Of a stretch of DNA of 64,000 bases, positions 22,821 to 35,831 are shown in pieces. The position numbers were made by a program, and so were the translations under genes. The notes beneath the pieces were generated by a model. It did not search any database and was not told the DNA's origin. It saw nothing but the letters and a program-made list of their open reading frames with translations. The stretch is taken from assembly GCA_030844895.1 (NCBI GenBank), contig CM061233.1, positions 60,289,468 to 60,353,467 on the forward strand, given 5' to 3'. Numbering within the stretch: position 1 is the first letter of the stretch; every line of letters starts with the position of its first letter. The DNA is from Ambrosia x helenae. Taxonomy: Eukaryota; Streptophyta; Magnoliopsida; Asterales; Asteraceae.

Positions 22821-23010
22821 GGTGTATGGTTCCTAAATAACTTTAGCCGGTTACTAACCCCATATTGAAAACATTTAAATCTTTTGAAAAAAGTACCAAA
22901 AATGAACAGATAAATACAAAAAAAAACATCTCAAAACCTCGACCATTGGTTTAGGCATCCGATATACTCCAAATTGAGTACCATTGCTTCTTCTTCCTAT
23001 GTCCATACGA

Positions 23011-23018
23011 TTATATAC
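23011..23018 (+). promoter_or_regulatory. TATA box candidate of nitrite reductase gene
   Basis: TTATATAC lies 129-136 bases before the start codon, leaving room for a leader of about 100 bases, which is C/A-rich as in many plant leaders. Position and sequence fit; transcription start not shown. Confidence 0.45.
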
Positions 23019-23146
23019 ACACGACCCTTACCAATATCCAAGAGTCACGACCCACCACCTCATCCACCCTACAAAAATGCCACACTTCTCTATTCACCAC
23101 CAACCGGTGTACGTGACGGGTATTTGCTTCTTCATTTTTCAACATC

Positions 23147-25749
23147 ATGTCATCTTTTCACGTCAAATTCCTAACACCCAACTCATTTTTCAACCCCATA
23201 AGTTCCACTAGGCTCTATGCAAACCCGTCCCAGACCGCGGTCCCAGCGCCAAAGGAGATCGCGGCCGAAAGACTAGAACCTAGAGTTGAAAAAAGAGATG
23301 GATACTATATACTCAAGGAAAAGTTTAGAGATGGTATTAATCCACAAGAAAAGGTTAAGGTGGCTGGTGAACCAATGAAACTGTTCATGGAAAATGGTAT
23401 TGAAGAGCTTGCAAAGATCCCATTTGAAGAACTTGATAAGTCTAAGGATACTAAAGATGATGTTGATGTTAGACTCAAATGGCTTGGTTTGTTTCATAGA
23501 AGGAAACATCAATGTAAGCTATTTATCAACAAATCTTGATTATTGTTGGTATCTTTTAATGTGTTTTCAAGATTCGAATTTTGGTTGCTTAGTTCATAGC
23601 ACCATAAAGTTTATAACTGATTCAAGAACAATTTGGAATTAGTTTATTCTGGAATCTTTTTTTAAACAATGAACTAATATTTGATTCGGGTTTTACTGTT
23701 TATTGACTGCTTGCTTTTATGCAATGTTGCTGAAATCGGACTGGATCACCCACTTGGGCTTGGTAATCTATCATATTAAGCAACATTGCATAAAAGCATT
23801 TAGCTAATAAAAAACAATTTTCCTTTCACATAGTAAAAAACAATTTTACTATGGGTAAAGAAAATGTTTTGTGGAAATATTTGGACATTTCACACAAATA
23901 AAAGTGTTTGTTGTCTAAAAAAAAGATATCTTTTTTATTAGCTAAGTTAAACTTAAAAGGAAATTATTATTATTTTTTCTTTTGTAACACTATATAATGA
24001 TAACACACCCTTTATGTAATCAATAAACATTAAATATGAATTTTATCTTAGGTAATACCCTTTAAGGTTTTAACATATTTTCAAGATTCAAATTTTCGTT
24101 TATTCTGTAATCTTTTGATCAAACAAGAAGGAATCTATTAATATTTGATTTGGATTTGACTTTTTTAGCAATTGCTTTTCAATGTGTAGATGGACGGTTT
24201 ATGATGAGGTTGAAGCTTCCAAATGGCGTAACAACTAGTGCACAAACCCGATACTTAGCTAGTGTGATAAAGCAGTATGGTGAGCAGGGTTGTGCCGATA
24301 TTACCACACGCCAAAACTGGCAAATTCGAGGTGTTACACTACCAGATGTACCCGCGATTTTAAAGGGTCTCAAGGAAGTCGGTTTAACAAGCGTCCAAAG
24401 TGGTATGGACAACGTTAGAAATGCGGTTGGGAACCCGCTTGCTGGAATTGATCCACATGAAATTGTTGACACGAGGCCGTATCTAGACATGTTATCAGAC
24501 TTCATTACATCAAATTCAAAAGGGAACCCTGAATTTACCAACTTGTAATGTTCTTAAATTTTAAAAGTGTTATCTTTATTTTCTAGTTGTGAAAAAGTGA
24601 CACTTTTTGACCTTTTGAATGGTTTTATTGTAGGCCGAGGAAGTGGAATGTGTGTGTGATTGGTTCACATGATCTTTATGAACACCCGCATATCAACGAT
24701 CTAGCATACATGCCAGCCACAAAGAATGGTCGGTTCGGGTTCAATTTGTTGGTAGGGGGGTTCTTTAGCGCGAAGCGGTGTGCAGAGGCCATACCGCTGG
24801 ACGCGTGGGTCGCAAAAGAAGATGTAGTGCCGGTTTGTGGAGCGATTCTTGAGGCTTTTCGTGATCTTGGATTTAGAGGGAATAGGCAAAAGTGTAGAAT
24901 GATGTGGTTGATTGATGAACTTGTATGTCATCTTTATTAAGGTCAAAAGTGCAAAATTTTATCCTTGAAGGGTCTTTATGTCTAACTTGTGTTACTTTGG
25001 GGTGCAGGGTATAGAAGGGTTTCGGTCAGAAGTGGTAAAGAGAATGCCCCAACAAGCATTAGAGAGAGCATCTACTGAAGACCTTATTGACCACAAATGG
25101 GAAAGAAGAGATTATTTTGGTGCGCACCCACAAAAACAAGAAGGCTTGAGCTTTGTGGGCCTTCACATTCCCGTGGGCCGGGTCCAAGCCGATGAGATGG
25201 ATCAGTTGGCACGATTAGCTGATGAGTACGGCTCAGGAGAGCTTCGACTAACCGTGGAACAAAACATCATAATACCAAACATACAAAACTCAAAAGTCGA
25301 AGCTTTACTTGACGAGCCACTTTTAAAAGAAAAGTTTTTACCCGAGCCACCTATTTTAATGAAAGGTTTAGTGGCATGCACAGGAAACCAATTTTTGTGG
25401 GCAGGCGATTATCGAGACGAAAGCTCAAGCTTTGAAGGTCACAGAAGAAGTGGAAAGACTTGTTTCTGTAACCCGTCCAGTACGTATGCACTGGACTGGC
25501 TGCCCAAACACATGTGGGCAGGTTCAAGTGGCGGATATAGGATTCATGGGATGTATGACTAGGGACGAAAACGGAAAGGTTGTAGAAGGAGTTGATGTTT
25601 TCTTAGGGGGTAGAATTGGAAGTGACTCACATTTGGGAGATATTTATAAGAAGGGTGTGCCTTGTAAGGATTTGGTTCCCTTCCTAGTGGATTTAATGAT
25701 TGAAAAATTTGGTGCCGTTCGAAGAGAAAGAGAAGAGAGGGAAGAGTGA
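23147..25749 (+). CDS. NIR: Ferredoxin-nitrite reductase, chloroplast, with a 1-base frameshift
   Basis: The enzyme reduces nitrite to ammonium in the plastid stroma with six electrons from ferredoxin, using siroheme and a 4Fe-4S cluster. Four exons: 23147-23513, 24190-24544, 24634-24922 and 25008-25749. Introns are GT/AG with consistent phases. Expected length is 583 residues, usual for plant NiR. An N-terminal Ser/Phe/Asn-rich stretch looks like a transit peptide; then come GYYILKEKFRDG, LGLFHRRKHQ, RFMMRLKLPNG and, in exon 4, the Fe-S ligand regions ACTGNQF and WTGCPNTCGQ. A run of five T at 25392-25396 has one T too many: the frame is lost at the second cysteine (about codon 467) and then meets a stop at 25560-25562. 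Removing one T restores frame to the GAVRRERE C-terminus. All else is intact, so a sequencing error in the homopolymer and a fresh null allele are both possible. Confidence 0.9.
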
Positions 25750-26593
25750 AATGAATATTAGCTTATAGTTCAAAAGTGTACATCCAAATGAAATTGAGGG
25801 ACTAAAATTCAAAAAGTAGTATCTTTAATTTTTGTTATATTTGTAATAATATGTAAAAGTTGGGATTCATGTTAGACAATATATAAGCTACCCCTATTTG
25901 ACTTTTGTAATTTATTTTCTTTTTCACTAAATTTTGGGTTTTTTTATGTGGGTTTCTTGTTATACATATAACATATGTCATTTCTTAATTTGGTTTCTTA
26001 CGGCTTAGGTTTTAAGAATCAAATATGTGGACATATATTATGAGGTATTGGCCCTTAATTATGGTTAGATGGAAAGATGGTGTTCAATGTGTAAAATTCA
26101 AATGGCTAAGGTTTATAATGTTAAACTTGGAAAAAGAATCATAGGAAGGCACTTTTGAGTGGTTTGAGTAAACATCACTAAAAATTTCAACTAAATTAAC
26201 CTTTCACTTTAAACTAGAAATATACTTCATAACCTAGAAAGACTGCTTTGTAGTGTTTTTTCACTTTAGCAACGGTTATTACCAAATTGTTTAGATTAAA
26301 ATGTTAAGGGTCTGAGCTCACTTGGAAATGTGTTTGACGTGTCAACTGTCGGCAACTTATGATCTATGTTTGGAGTATGATAAGGTAAGGTAAAAACCTA
26401 CTTAGATCAAGGATCTGATCCCATTAGACGAACAAATATGTTTCTTGGAGTCTCTCCAAGAAACTCCAACTCAACATTCTCTAATAGAATGTGCCCTACT
26501 CATTAACTAACCCAGGCAGTGACAGGTTCGACCAAGACCACACAATGACGTCATAACATACCATAGTTTATCTCTCTCTCTCTCTAGCTCGTA
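25750..26593. other. NiR 3' flank and spacer, no gene seen
   Basis: AT-rich 3' region without a canonical AATAAA near the stop. A CT microsatellite lies at 26570-26585, just before the copia target duplication CCACC (26594-26598). Confidence 0.5.
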
Positions 26594-26598
26594 CCACC

Positions 26599-27280
26599 AC
26601 TCAGAAACATGGAATCATAAACTATAAAACTTTTATTGATAATAATCCCAACCCTCAATGTTGAAACCCTTACAAGATTATCAGAAGCTGATCTTCCTCA
26701 CAAACTCTCAGAAATCAAAAATAATACAAAAGAGATTATGATACAGATTACCTCTATACAAGATCTAACAGAGCACCTATCAACATATTCGGGATGAATC
26801 TATTGATTACTCAAGAATAAAACCCTAATTTGAACGAGAGAATACAAAGTGAGAGAAAAAATATTTTTGATCTAAAACTCTTATGACCACAAATGAAGAA
26901 GCGCAAGGTTTTTATATGAAGGCAGCTGCACATTCATCAAGATCATCCAACGGCCAATAATATCTCTCGCCTACTTAAATCAATGATGGTCAATCCGTTG
27001 TGTTATTTCACACGGATTGCCACATAGGCCAACTGGACGGATCATAAGAACTGGGCCTGCACCAACTCAGGCCTTCACCATTCAACCAACAACTTGGACT
27101 CAACATCTCTTTATCTCTTGGGCTCAGCAACAAACCGGACTCTTGGACATGGACAGAATAACACCTGTAACACATCTTATGTAAAATGATGAAAACATAA
27201 TATATGTATGAAATAAAATGAACAAGATTAAAAATATAAATTGTTATTATTATTATTATTATTATTATATATTTTTAACA
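26599..27280 (-). repeat. 3' LTR of nested copia element
   Basis: On the minus strand it starts TGTTAAAAATATAT at 27280. The other terminus reads AC instead of TG at 26599-26600, a mutated LTR end next to the CCACC duplication. It carries an ATT microsatellite near 27242-27268, longer than in the partner LTR. Confidence 0.88.
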
Positions 27281-27297
27281 CCCCCCACCCTCATTTT
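27281..27297 (-). promoter_or_regulatory. Polypurine tract of copia element
   Basis: The minus strand reads AAAATGAGGGTGGGGGG directly before the LTR. It primes plus-strand synthesis. Confidence 0.8.
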
Positions 27298-30200
27298 ATT
27301 TCCCAAAACAATCATACATGTTCACCTGAGTACTGAACATATTATGTTGAGATGGTAATAACCCTTTTGTAAACTGATCAGCAGATTCAACCTTTACTGT
27401 CTTAATAACACCTTGTGATATCAAATCTCTTAAGAAGAACAGATCAAGACCAAAATGTTTGGTCTTATCATGAAAAACTGGGTTTGAAGCAATAGACATT
27501 GCTGCCGAACTATCACCAAAATGCCTAATTTAGACAACAAATTTTTCAACCAAATTACCTCACATGCTGCTGCACACATGGCCCTATACTCTGCCTCAGC
27601 AGAGGACCTGGAAACTGTTGCTTGTTTTTTACTTTTCCAAACAACTAAGAAACTCCAAAAAACACACAGAAGCCAGTTACAGACTTTCTAGTTTCTGTGC
27701 ACTTTGCCCAGTCAAAATCAGCAAATGCTAATAGACTAAGGCAATCACCTTGTTTAAACACCAACCCTTTTCCAGGGGCATTTTTAAGTTACCTTAACAA
27801 TGAAAAAGAAATTTTAAGATGCCCATGTGTAGGCTTGTACATATAGTGACTCAAGTAATGCACACTGTATGAGATGTCAGGCCTTGTGTGTGATTGGTAA
27901 ATCAACTTACCTATCAATTGTTGGTAACTAGTGATACTATTCAAAGGTTTATTATCATGTTTGACTATGTTAGTCAACACATGATTTTGCTCCAATGGAC
28001 ATGCCACTGGTTTACAACCAAGCATCCCATATTCACTTAGTAAATCTGTGCAGTATTTTCTTTGTGATAAACAGATTCCACTTTCAACCTTTAAAACTTC
28101 TATTCCTAAAAAAAATATTTGAGCTCACCCAAATATTTTATTAGAAACTTAGTTTTAAACAATGATTTAATGTGTGTTCAACTTCCTTTTCTGAATTTCC
28201 AGTTATTATTATGTCATCAACATAAACTAATAACATAAGAAACATATTATTATCATTTTTCACAAACATGGAATAATCACATTTACTCTGCACAAAACCA
28301 AATTTAGTTAAAGCCTTAACTAATTTTTCATTCCACATCCTTGGGGCTTGTTTAAGTCCATATAAAGACTTGTTTAGTTTACAAACTTTAGATTTAGACA
28401 CATTTTCATGACCTTTAGGTAAAGACATATAGACATCCTCATACAAGTCTCCATATAAGAAAGCATTGTTCACATCAAGTTGGAAAATTTTCCAATTATT
28501 TTGAACAGCTAAGGTAATTAAACATCTCACAGTAACCATTTTTACCACTGGTGAGAATGTTTCATCATAGCCTTATATCTATCTATATCTCCTGATGACT
28601 TGTACTTAATTTTGAATATCCACTTACACCCAATCTTGTGTCTACCCTTAGGAAGATCTACAACTTCCCAAGTGTTGTTCCTATATAAGGCTTCTATTTC
28701 CTCATTCATGGCATTAACCCAGTTTGGGTCTTTAATAGCCTCTGAATATATTTTAGGTTCAACACTTTTATCAAGTTTAGTAACAAAACATTTATTTTCA
28801 CTAGTTAATTTAGACAAGTTAACCACATGTTCTATTCCATATTTAACCTTGCCCTCTACCACATAGTCACTGATTTTTTTTTTTTTGGAAAACTGACATT
28901 CCTAGTTGATCTTCTAGACTGACTAAGTTCAACAGATGTGTCACCCTCAGAAGTTTGATTTAAATCAGTTTTAGTACTCACATGTGGTGCCTTTCCAGCT
29001 TCTTCAGTGTCAATAATAGGCTGTTGAATATCAACCAAGCCATTAGATTGACTAGAAGAATCTGGTTGCTCCTTTTCATGTGTTCCTAAATCTTTCTTAC
29101 CACTACCCTTCTCATCATCATAGGGATCATTCACACTGAGAATCTGTTGACCTTCTGTGTTTTCAAAAATGTCAAAAAAATTTAAAGAAGTTACTTGTAT
29201 ATCAGAAACAGTTTCATGTTTTTCATAAATAGTTTTTTCTTTAAATGGAAAGCATGACTCAAAAAACTTTACATCCCTGGAATATAGTATAGTACTACTG
29301 TCTAAACTAGATGCCTTGTAACCCTTTTTCTCATGAGTAACCAATAAAGACACATTTTTCTGCCCTACTTTCTAATTTATTTGACTCATTTAAAAAGTGC
29401 AAAAACACAGACATCCAAAGATTCTCAAATGTTCTAAGAAGGGTTTAAAACCATGAATTACTTCATAAGGATACTTTCCATTGAGCACAGAAGAAGGGAT
29501 CCTATTAATCAAGTAAGAAGCAGTTAATATACACTCAGACCAAAACCTTATAGGCAAATTACTTTGAAACAAAAGTGACCTAGCCACATTTAACAAGTGT
29601 CTATGTTTCCTTTCAACTACCCCGTTTTGTTGTGGGGTATATGCACATGTTGTTTGATGTATTATAACTTTATCCCTACAAAAGTTTTTCATTTGTGAAT
29701 TGACAAATTCTAACCCATTATCACTTCTTATAATTTTTACACTTTGTTTAAACTGAGTTAAGATAATTTGTACAAAATCTTTCACATGTTCAAAAACTTC
29801 AACCTTTTGTTTCATCAAACAAACCCATACAACCCTAGAAAAGTCATCCATTATTGCTAAAAAATACTTATGACCTTCCCTATCTGTCACCCTATAAGGT
29901 CCCCCATACATCTAAATGAATTAACTGTCCTACATGAGAACTTTCATGATCACTGAGTGGAAAAGGTTCTCTGTGTTGTTTTGCCCTTTGACAAACATCA
30001 CAAGGACCATGATTAACTAATGCCTTTATTTTAAATTCAGGTTTTAAAATCTGTAAGACCTGATCAGCAGGGTGTCCTAACCTAGCATGCCAAACATCAA
30101 ACATATTGACACTATTATAACACACCTTAGATAACACATTAGCACTGCCACACATGTACAACCCATCAATTTGTTTACCAGTCACTAGGTTTTCCTGCTT

Positions 30201-31515
30201 GATAAGTCCTATATATAACATTGATTTTTATCAAATTCTATAAACAACTTATTATATCTAGCCAATTTATGAACAGATAACAAGTTTACATTGTATTCAG
30301 GAACTACAAGAACATCTTGTAATATAACATTTTCAGCTAACTTAAGTTTGCAAATTTTAGTTACAAAGGTAGATGTTCCATTTGGATGTTTCACTTTAAT
30401 ATTTAAGTCTGAAACATCCACATAGTCAAATAAACCTTTATCATTTTTAACCACATGTTCATTAGCTCCTGAATCTATTATCCACCCAATACCAATTAAC
30501 TTCCCATCAGAACTAGTGACACAGTACACACCATGTCCTAAGACAGAAGCACAATACAACCTACCAGACAGATTGCAACTTTGGGTTGATTCTGAACTCT
30601 TATCATTTATCAAACTTAACAATTTAGCAACCTGATCACTAGTTAAAGTAGTAAGAGAAGAATTAGTTTTTTCAGAACATGAGTTATTACTACTTACAGT
30701 TGCCTTCTTTCCTTGATAACCCCTAGTTTTGCCCAATTGGGATAGCCTATAATTTCAAAACACTTGTCTATTGTATGCCCAACTTTATTACAATGAGTGC
30801 ATTTTAATAACTGATTAGTGTTCTTTGAAATCCTTTTGTTACTAAAGCTGTCACTTCCTTGACTGACCTTAGAAACAAACCCTACAGTAGGAGTAGTTTT
30901 GGAAGAATTGTTGAATTGTCTATGAGATTCCTCTCTAGACACTACAGCAAAAGCTTCCTTGACAGAAGGAAGTTCAGCTTTGATTAACAAAGTTGTTCTT
31001 ACATTTTGATAAAAACTATCTAATCTCATTAAAAACTGCATAAGTTTTATCATATGATTATAGTTGTTAAAATCCCTAGAGGCATCACACGTACAGGAAG
31101 GCAATTGAAGTAGCTGATCAAGTTGTTTCCACATTACATTAAGTTTATGATAATATTCTTAAATAGTCATACCATTCTGGCTAAAAGAATTAATTTTCTG
31201 ATAAAGATCAAAGACCACTGAACCATCTATTTTATTATATGTTTCTTTTAGGTCTTTCCAAACCTCAGATGCAAGTTTGGAATAAACCTGACCCATATAA
31301 AGTTCATCAGCAACATAATTTAAAATCCAAGTTAACACAACAGAATTACATCTATCCCACTATCTAACTATACAGGATCATCTGTTGGTTTAACACAATC
31401 AGCATTAATAAATCCTAACTTGTAACCCTAGGATCATGGCATTAGCCCACATAGTATAGTTCTCACTCCCTTTTAATATGATATTAACTATAGTTAAATT
31501 GGTTGAATCACTAGC
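27296..31515 (-). pseudogene. gag-pol: Copia Gag-Pol remnant (main part)
   Basis: Read leftward: Gag (31515-30700) with GSENYTMWANAM, VWKDLKETY and a zinc knuckle CTHCNKVGHTIDKC; protease with WIIDSGANEHV near 30465-30500; gag-pre-integrase WHARLGHPA; integrase with HLDVWG, DDFSRVVW, RSDNGLEF and QNGVVERKHR; then RT with WKIFQLDVNNAFLYGDL and the YVDD active site near 28205; then an RNase H region ending in the KHFGLDLFFLRD motif, stop at 27296-27298. Breaks: an in-frame TAA in Gag near 31158, a premature stop after Gag, frame changes near 30215, 29900, 29370, 28860 and 28545, and a degenerate stretch at 27500-27790. The first 41 codons of Gag are stranded at 37051-37173. Confidence 0.9.
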
Positions 31516-33287
31516 TGATGCGTTGGTGAAAATATCGTGTTAAAATGCTCGTTTTGTATATATTTTAATCTTTGATCGGTGTATTGTAGGTACACTTTTC
31601 TATATTAATTATAATATAAATAGATAGCTATTATTTGTTAGATATACTATTTTTTTCTAGTGTTTAGAATTAAAATTAAAATGGAATCTCAAATTAGAAA
31701 TTGAATTGCTATAATTGATTTGTGTTAAAATAAATTAAATGACAGTAGAGAAAATGCACGTAATTCATCTAAGTCATAAAATGAGCGTATGAGATTTCAA
31801 TTGTTTTTATTACTCTTTAATTATGATTATTGGTGAATGATGGATTAGGACTACAAAGATGGAATTAAGTATGGAGTTAATGGCCAATAGGCTTGAAAAA
31901 GGGGTTAGGCCATATCGAACAGCAAAAGAAAGAAGGAAAGTTGGTGGACACAATTGGAAGAGTTATTTTAATTGGACGATGGTCAATCAAGGGAGAAAAG
32001 TCATGCACAAGAAATTAAGAAGGGAATTAAGAGGGGGATTGATTGTCATGACTTAAAAAGAAAAAAAAATAATCACACGCCATTTTATTGTTAACATTTG
32101 TAACACCCCAACCGATGGCGGAAACATCGAGGTGTCACGTAAGAACGAGTATACAGTAGCACATGGTAATCAAATTTTAATTGAAATTAATTTAAAGTGC
32201 AAATATCCAAAAATGAAAATACATAATGAGTTTTAAGTGGGAATCTAATACATCACAAAAACCAAACAAGCATAGACTTCAGTTTGCCTTCTCATGTAAA
32301 TACTCTAGTCTTCATGCATCATTATTTCCTGTTGAGTTGTAAAAATGGGGGGGGGGTCAACTAGAAGTTGGTGAGAATACATAAGCCATGTCAAGCAAAT
32401 AGTTTAAGTATAAAAGTTTAGCAATTCATATGTCTATCGTAAGTTTAAGTCTACATGAATAAACATGATATGTTGAATCGACATAATCAAACCTCCGACT
32501 AGTTTAGGTCCATCCCGTCATCCACGGTTCACCTTAATAATATGTTGGAACGATAACAATCACCCACGCTACCTATGTAGGAGGTACACGTATCCGGGTG
32601 GGATTGTCAATCCAATAGATCTATTATTGAGTATCGCCGGCTTGGCCATAGCTAATGATTATGTAATGTTGAAACTCGTTGAAACTGTTGTTGTTGTCTA
32701 ATTCATGAGGCATTAAAGTTTACAACTAGACATGCATGTAGAATTGCTTAAGTATAATGTTGCAAGTATGAAGAATTGCATAAACATGGTTACGTAAACT
32801 CACCTTAGTATAGAATTAAGTCTTGAGAAATAGTATATGTGTAGCCCCAAAGTTGCCAATTACAAGAGCTTATAATCAAAGCTTCAATTGTAGAAGTAAT
32901 AGACTATAGAAGAAAGGTATGAGGGAAAGTTTAATCGGATTGAAACAATCGATTTAGAGGTGCAAAGTATAATGGGTCATAGGTGGGTTTTTATACTAGT
33001 TTTGGATTCAATTAGCCATTAAAATTGGTCAACACCATAAAGTAAGGTTTTATGATGAATTGACTATTTGACTAAGACTTTGACTGTTTGACTAAGACTT
33101 TGACTAGGACTTTGACTATTTGACTCAAGGCTTTATTTAAAAAAAAAAAAACTTGTATGTGGAAAAAAAAAAGAATTTAGAATCATATTATTATTATTAT
33201 TATTTATATACATTTATGTATGTATATAAGTTGTGAGTTAGGATAAAGACTTAGGCACATTTGTATAATATTAATGATAAAGGTGTA

Positions 33288-33325
<38 letters not shown>

Positions 33326-34137
33326 GGGTGGTTAAAATAAAAACCCACTCAAAATAAGTAAACCTTGTAAACCTTATGAGAGCCATTGATCTAAATTGAT
33401 CAATGGCTTAGATTAATTCCATATTATTTTAATAGATTTAATAAGGTAGAGGACAAAAAAAGGGCACAATGGTCAAAAGCCATTTTCTGAAAAAGCACAT
33501 ATGACAAGTGGACCCCACACATGTCACATCATCTCTCTCATACTTTTGTGACCATGGTCCTAAATCTGTCAGCACGTCATGTTACATATGTAACATATGC
33601 AGTGTTGCGTACGTTAAAATTGCACAGACTCTGGTCTCATATTTTTTTTATTAGACCATATTTTTTTTTCGTTTTATTGTACCAGCACCAGAATTGTTGC
33701 ATACGTAACGAGAATTGATATGGTTATAGGCATTTTGTTACTTACAAAGTGCTAAAAACAAACAAAACGGTCATTACAAAGTGCTAAAAACTTTATAGCT
33801 AAAAAAACATTCAAATGTATACAAGAATTGTTTCTTACAAAGTGCTAAAAACAAACAAAACGTCATTACAAAATCAACAAATGCTAAAAAAAACTATGAT
33901 AAACAAAAAAAATTGTCCACACTTCATTCTTGATAATCATCTTCATCTTTAATGCAAAAAATATGCTCACCTGCAAAAATAAAACAAAAATCATCAATTT
34001 ACATGTAAAAGACCCCCCCCCCCCCGCTTAACGTATGTTAACCAACTAGATTACAAAAAAACATACGAAACTGATACAAAAAACATTGTTTTATACATTT
34101 ACTTATCAAGATTATCAAACATACGAAACTGATAGCA

Positions 34138-34860
34138 ACTTAGTTCTGCTGTTACATACGAAACAGACGCAAACATAGATTTGATCCAATGATTAGTGAC
34201 TTTTGTTTTAATCAATATATGGTAAAAAAATCAGAAGCTAATTTATACCAACTTAGTTCTGCTGTTACATACGAAACAGACGCAACATAGATTTGATCCC
34301 ACGTGTAACTGATGAAAGTCAAAAAATCAAACCTTTGTATCTGGTAAAAAAACAGAAACTAATTTATACCAACTTAGTGGTGCTATTACATACGAAACAG
34401 ACACAAACATAGATTTAATCCCATGATCAATGACATTCCATTCAAGAGTTTTTTTCCTAATTCTTCCTCTATAATATGCAAAAAATCAAACATTTGTATC
34501 TGGTAAAAAAAATCGGTAACTAGTTTATACCAACTTGGTTCTGTTGTTACATACGAAAACAGACGCAATATAGGAAACAGATGCAAACATACATTCCACA
34601 CATTATAGTACTCATACAAACATGCACATATTGGTAAAAAAAACAAATCAGACATATTGTTGCATACGTTAAGAAACACTAAAATTCACCAATTTTGATT
34701 AAAAAAACATATTAATATTAATAGCATATAAAAAAGGTTAATTAATATGTAAACCTACGTGTAAACATGATTAGTTATGGTGTTACGTACGAAACAGATG
34801 CAAAATATACCAGCTTAGTGGTGCTGTTACATACGAAACACCTATACACAAAACACCACA
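34138..34860. repeat. Irregular repeats inside the TIR element
   Basis: A core CTTAGTTCTGCTGTTACATA, then CGAAACAGACGCAAACATAG, recurs at about 34140, 34252, 34373 and 34532, and in shorter form near 34780 and 34815, with 60-160 base spacing. The TTACATACGAAACAG part is the most conserved. Confidence 0.75.
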
Positions 34861-35292
34861 TAACTCACAAGCCCACTAGATGGACCTTGTAACAACTCGG
34901 TACAGAACCCAAAAAAAAAATTTTCGCGATAACAAAGACAACCATAAACACTAATGTCAGAAAAATCAATCCGATAAAAAAAAACCTTGCATTTCTGACC
35001 AAAATGGAAATAAATTTGACTGATTTGGTAAAAAAATTATTAGTTATGTTTAAAATCTGATTTGGTAAAACTTTTTAACAGAAAGGTAAGTAGCTAAAAA
35101 TGGAAATAAATTTGACTGATTTGGTAAAAAAATTATTAGTTATGTTTAAAATTTGTATTTAAACTATGTGCCCAGCTTAAAATTTCAATACTAATTAGCA
35201 TTACATCACCACCAAAACTCAATCACACACTCAAATCACCAAATCAATTACATAACAACAAAAACCCTAACATAAACCAAGATAATCCTTAC

Positions 35293-35496
35293 CATTTTGA
35301 CAGCAACGATTTCATGAGTATCCACATGAGTAGCTCCAAAATCAAAAACATAATCATACACTAAATCTGAATTATAGCATACGATTTGTGTAAATAATAA
35401 TAATAATAATAATAAGAGACCTAGAAAGATTTCACCGAAGGATCCGCTACCGATTTTGCGACCGAGCTTGTACTTTTCTCCGACGATCCGCTCCAT
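35293..35496 (-). pseudogene. Casein kinase I-like, captured exons 1 and 2
   Basis: Exon 1 (35496-35421) reads MERIVGEKYKLGRKIGSGSF, then GEIFL: the kinase N-lobe with its glycine loop. Exon 2 (35333-35293) reads THVDTHEIVAVKM with the beta-3 lysine. The intron between them has GT/AG borders and keeps an AAT run; a splice donor GTAAGG follows exon 2, but no third exon is found. The remaining kinase domain (HRD, DFG and substrate sites) is absent, so no kinase is made. About 80 bases of putative leader precede the ATG. Plant casein kinase I proteins start this way, which makes the family call good; the donor gene is unknown. Confidence 0.8.
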
Positions 35497-35744
35497 GGAG
35501 TGACGCAGAGTTATAGATTGTTAGACGGATTGCTAAAGACTGAATGGGGATTTATTAGTTACGGTTAGGGTTTTTGTTTTTGTTTTTGGATGATAAAACA
35601 AAAGGAAACAAGGAACAAGGTTAGTGGTTTCGATAGGCTCCAGAATGATGGCCTCATGTGAATCATATTGCTTTAATTCATGATGCTCCCAATAAGGCTT
35701 AATAAACCCTTGACATAAAAAAAATCTTGATACAGAGGCTAGTG

Positions 35745-35831
35745 ATGGTGGTGGTGGTGGCGGTGGTGGCGGTGGCGGTGGTGGCGGTGGCGGTGGCGGC
35801 AGTGGCGGTGGCGGTGGGGGTGGTGGTGGTG
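35745..35831. repeat. GGT/GGC hexanucleotide-like tract
   Basis: GGTGGTGGCGGTGGCGGTGG-type repeat of about 85 bases, followed by an AG run at about 35862-35882. It would read poly-Gly on plus or poly-Pro/Thr on minus, but no gene frame contains it. Confidence 0.9.

Noticed and set aside
31859..32056. 65-residue frame
   Set aside because: It lies within the Athila-like solo LTR, shows no known motif, and LTRs of this family are non-coding.
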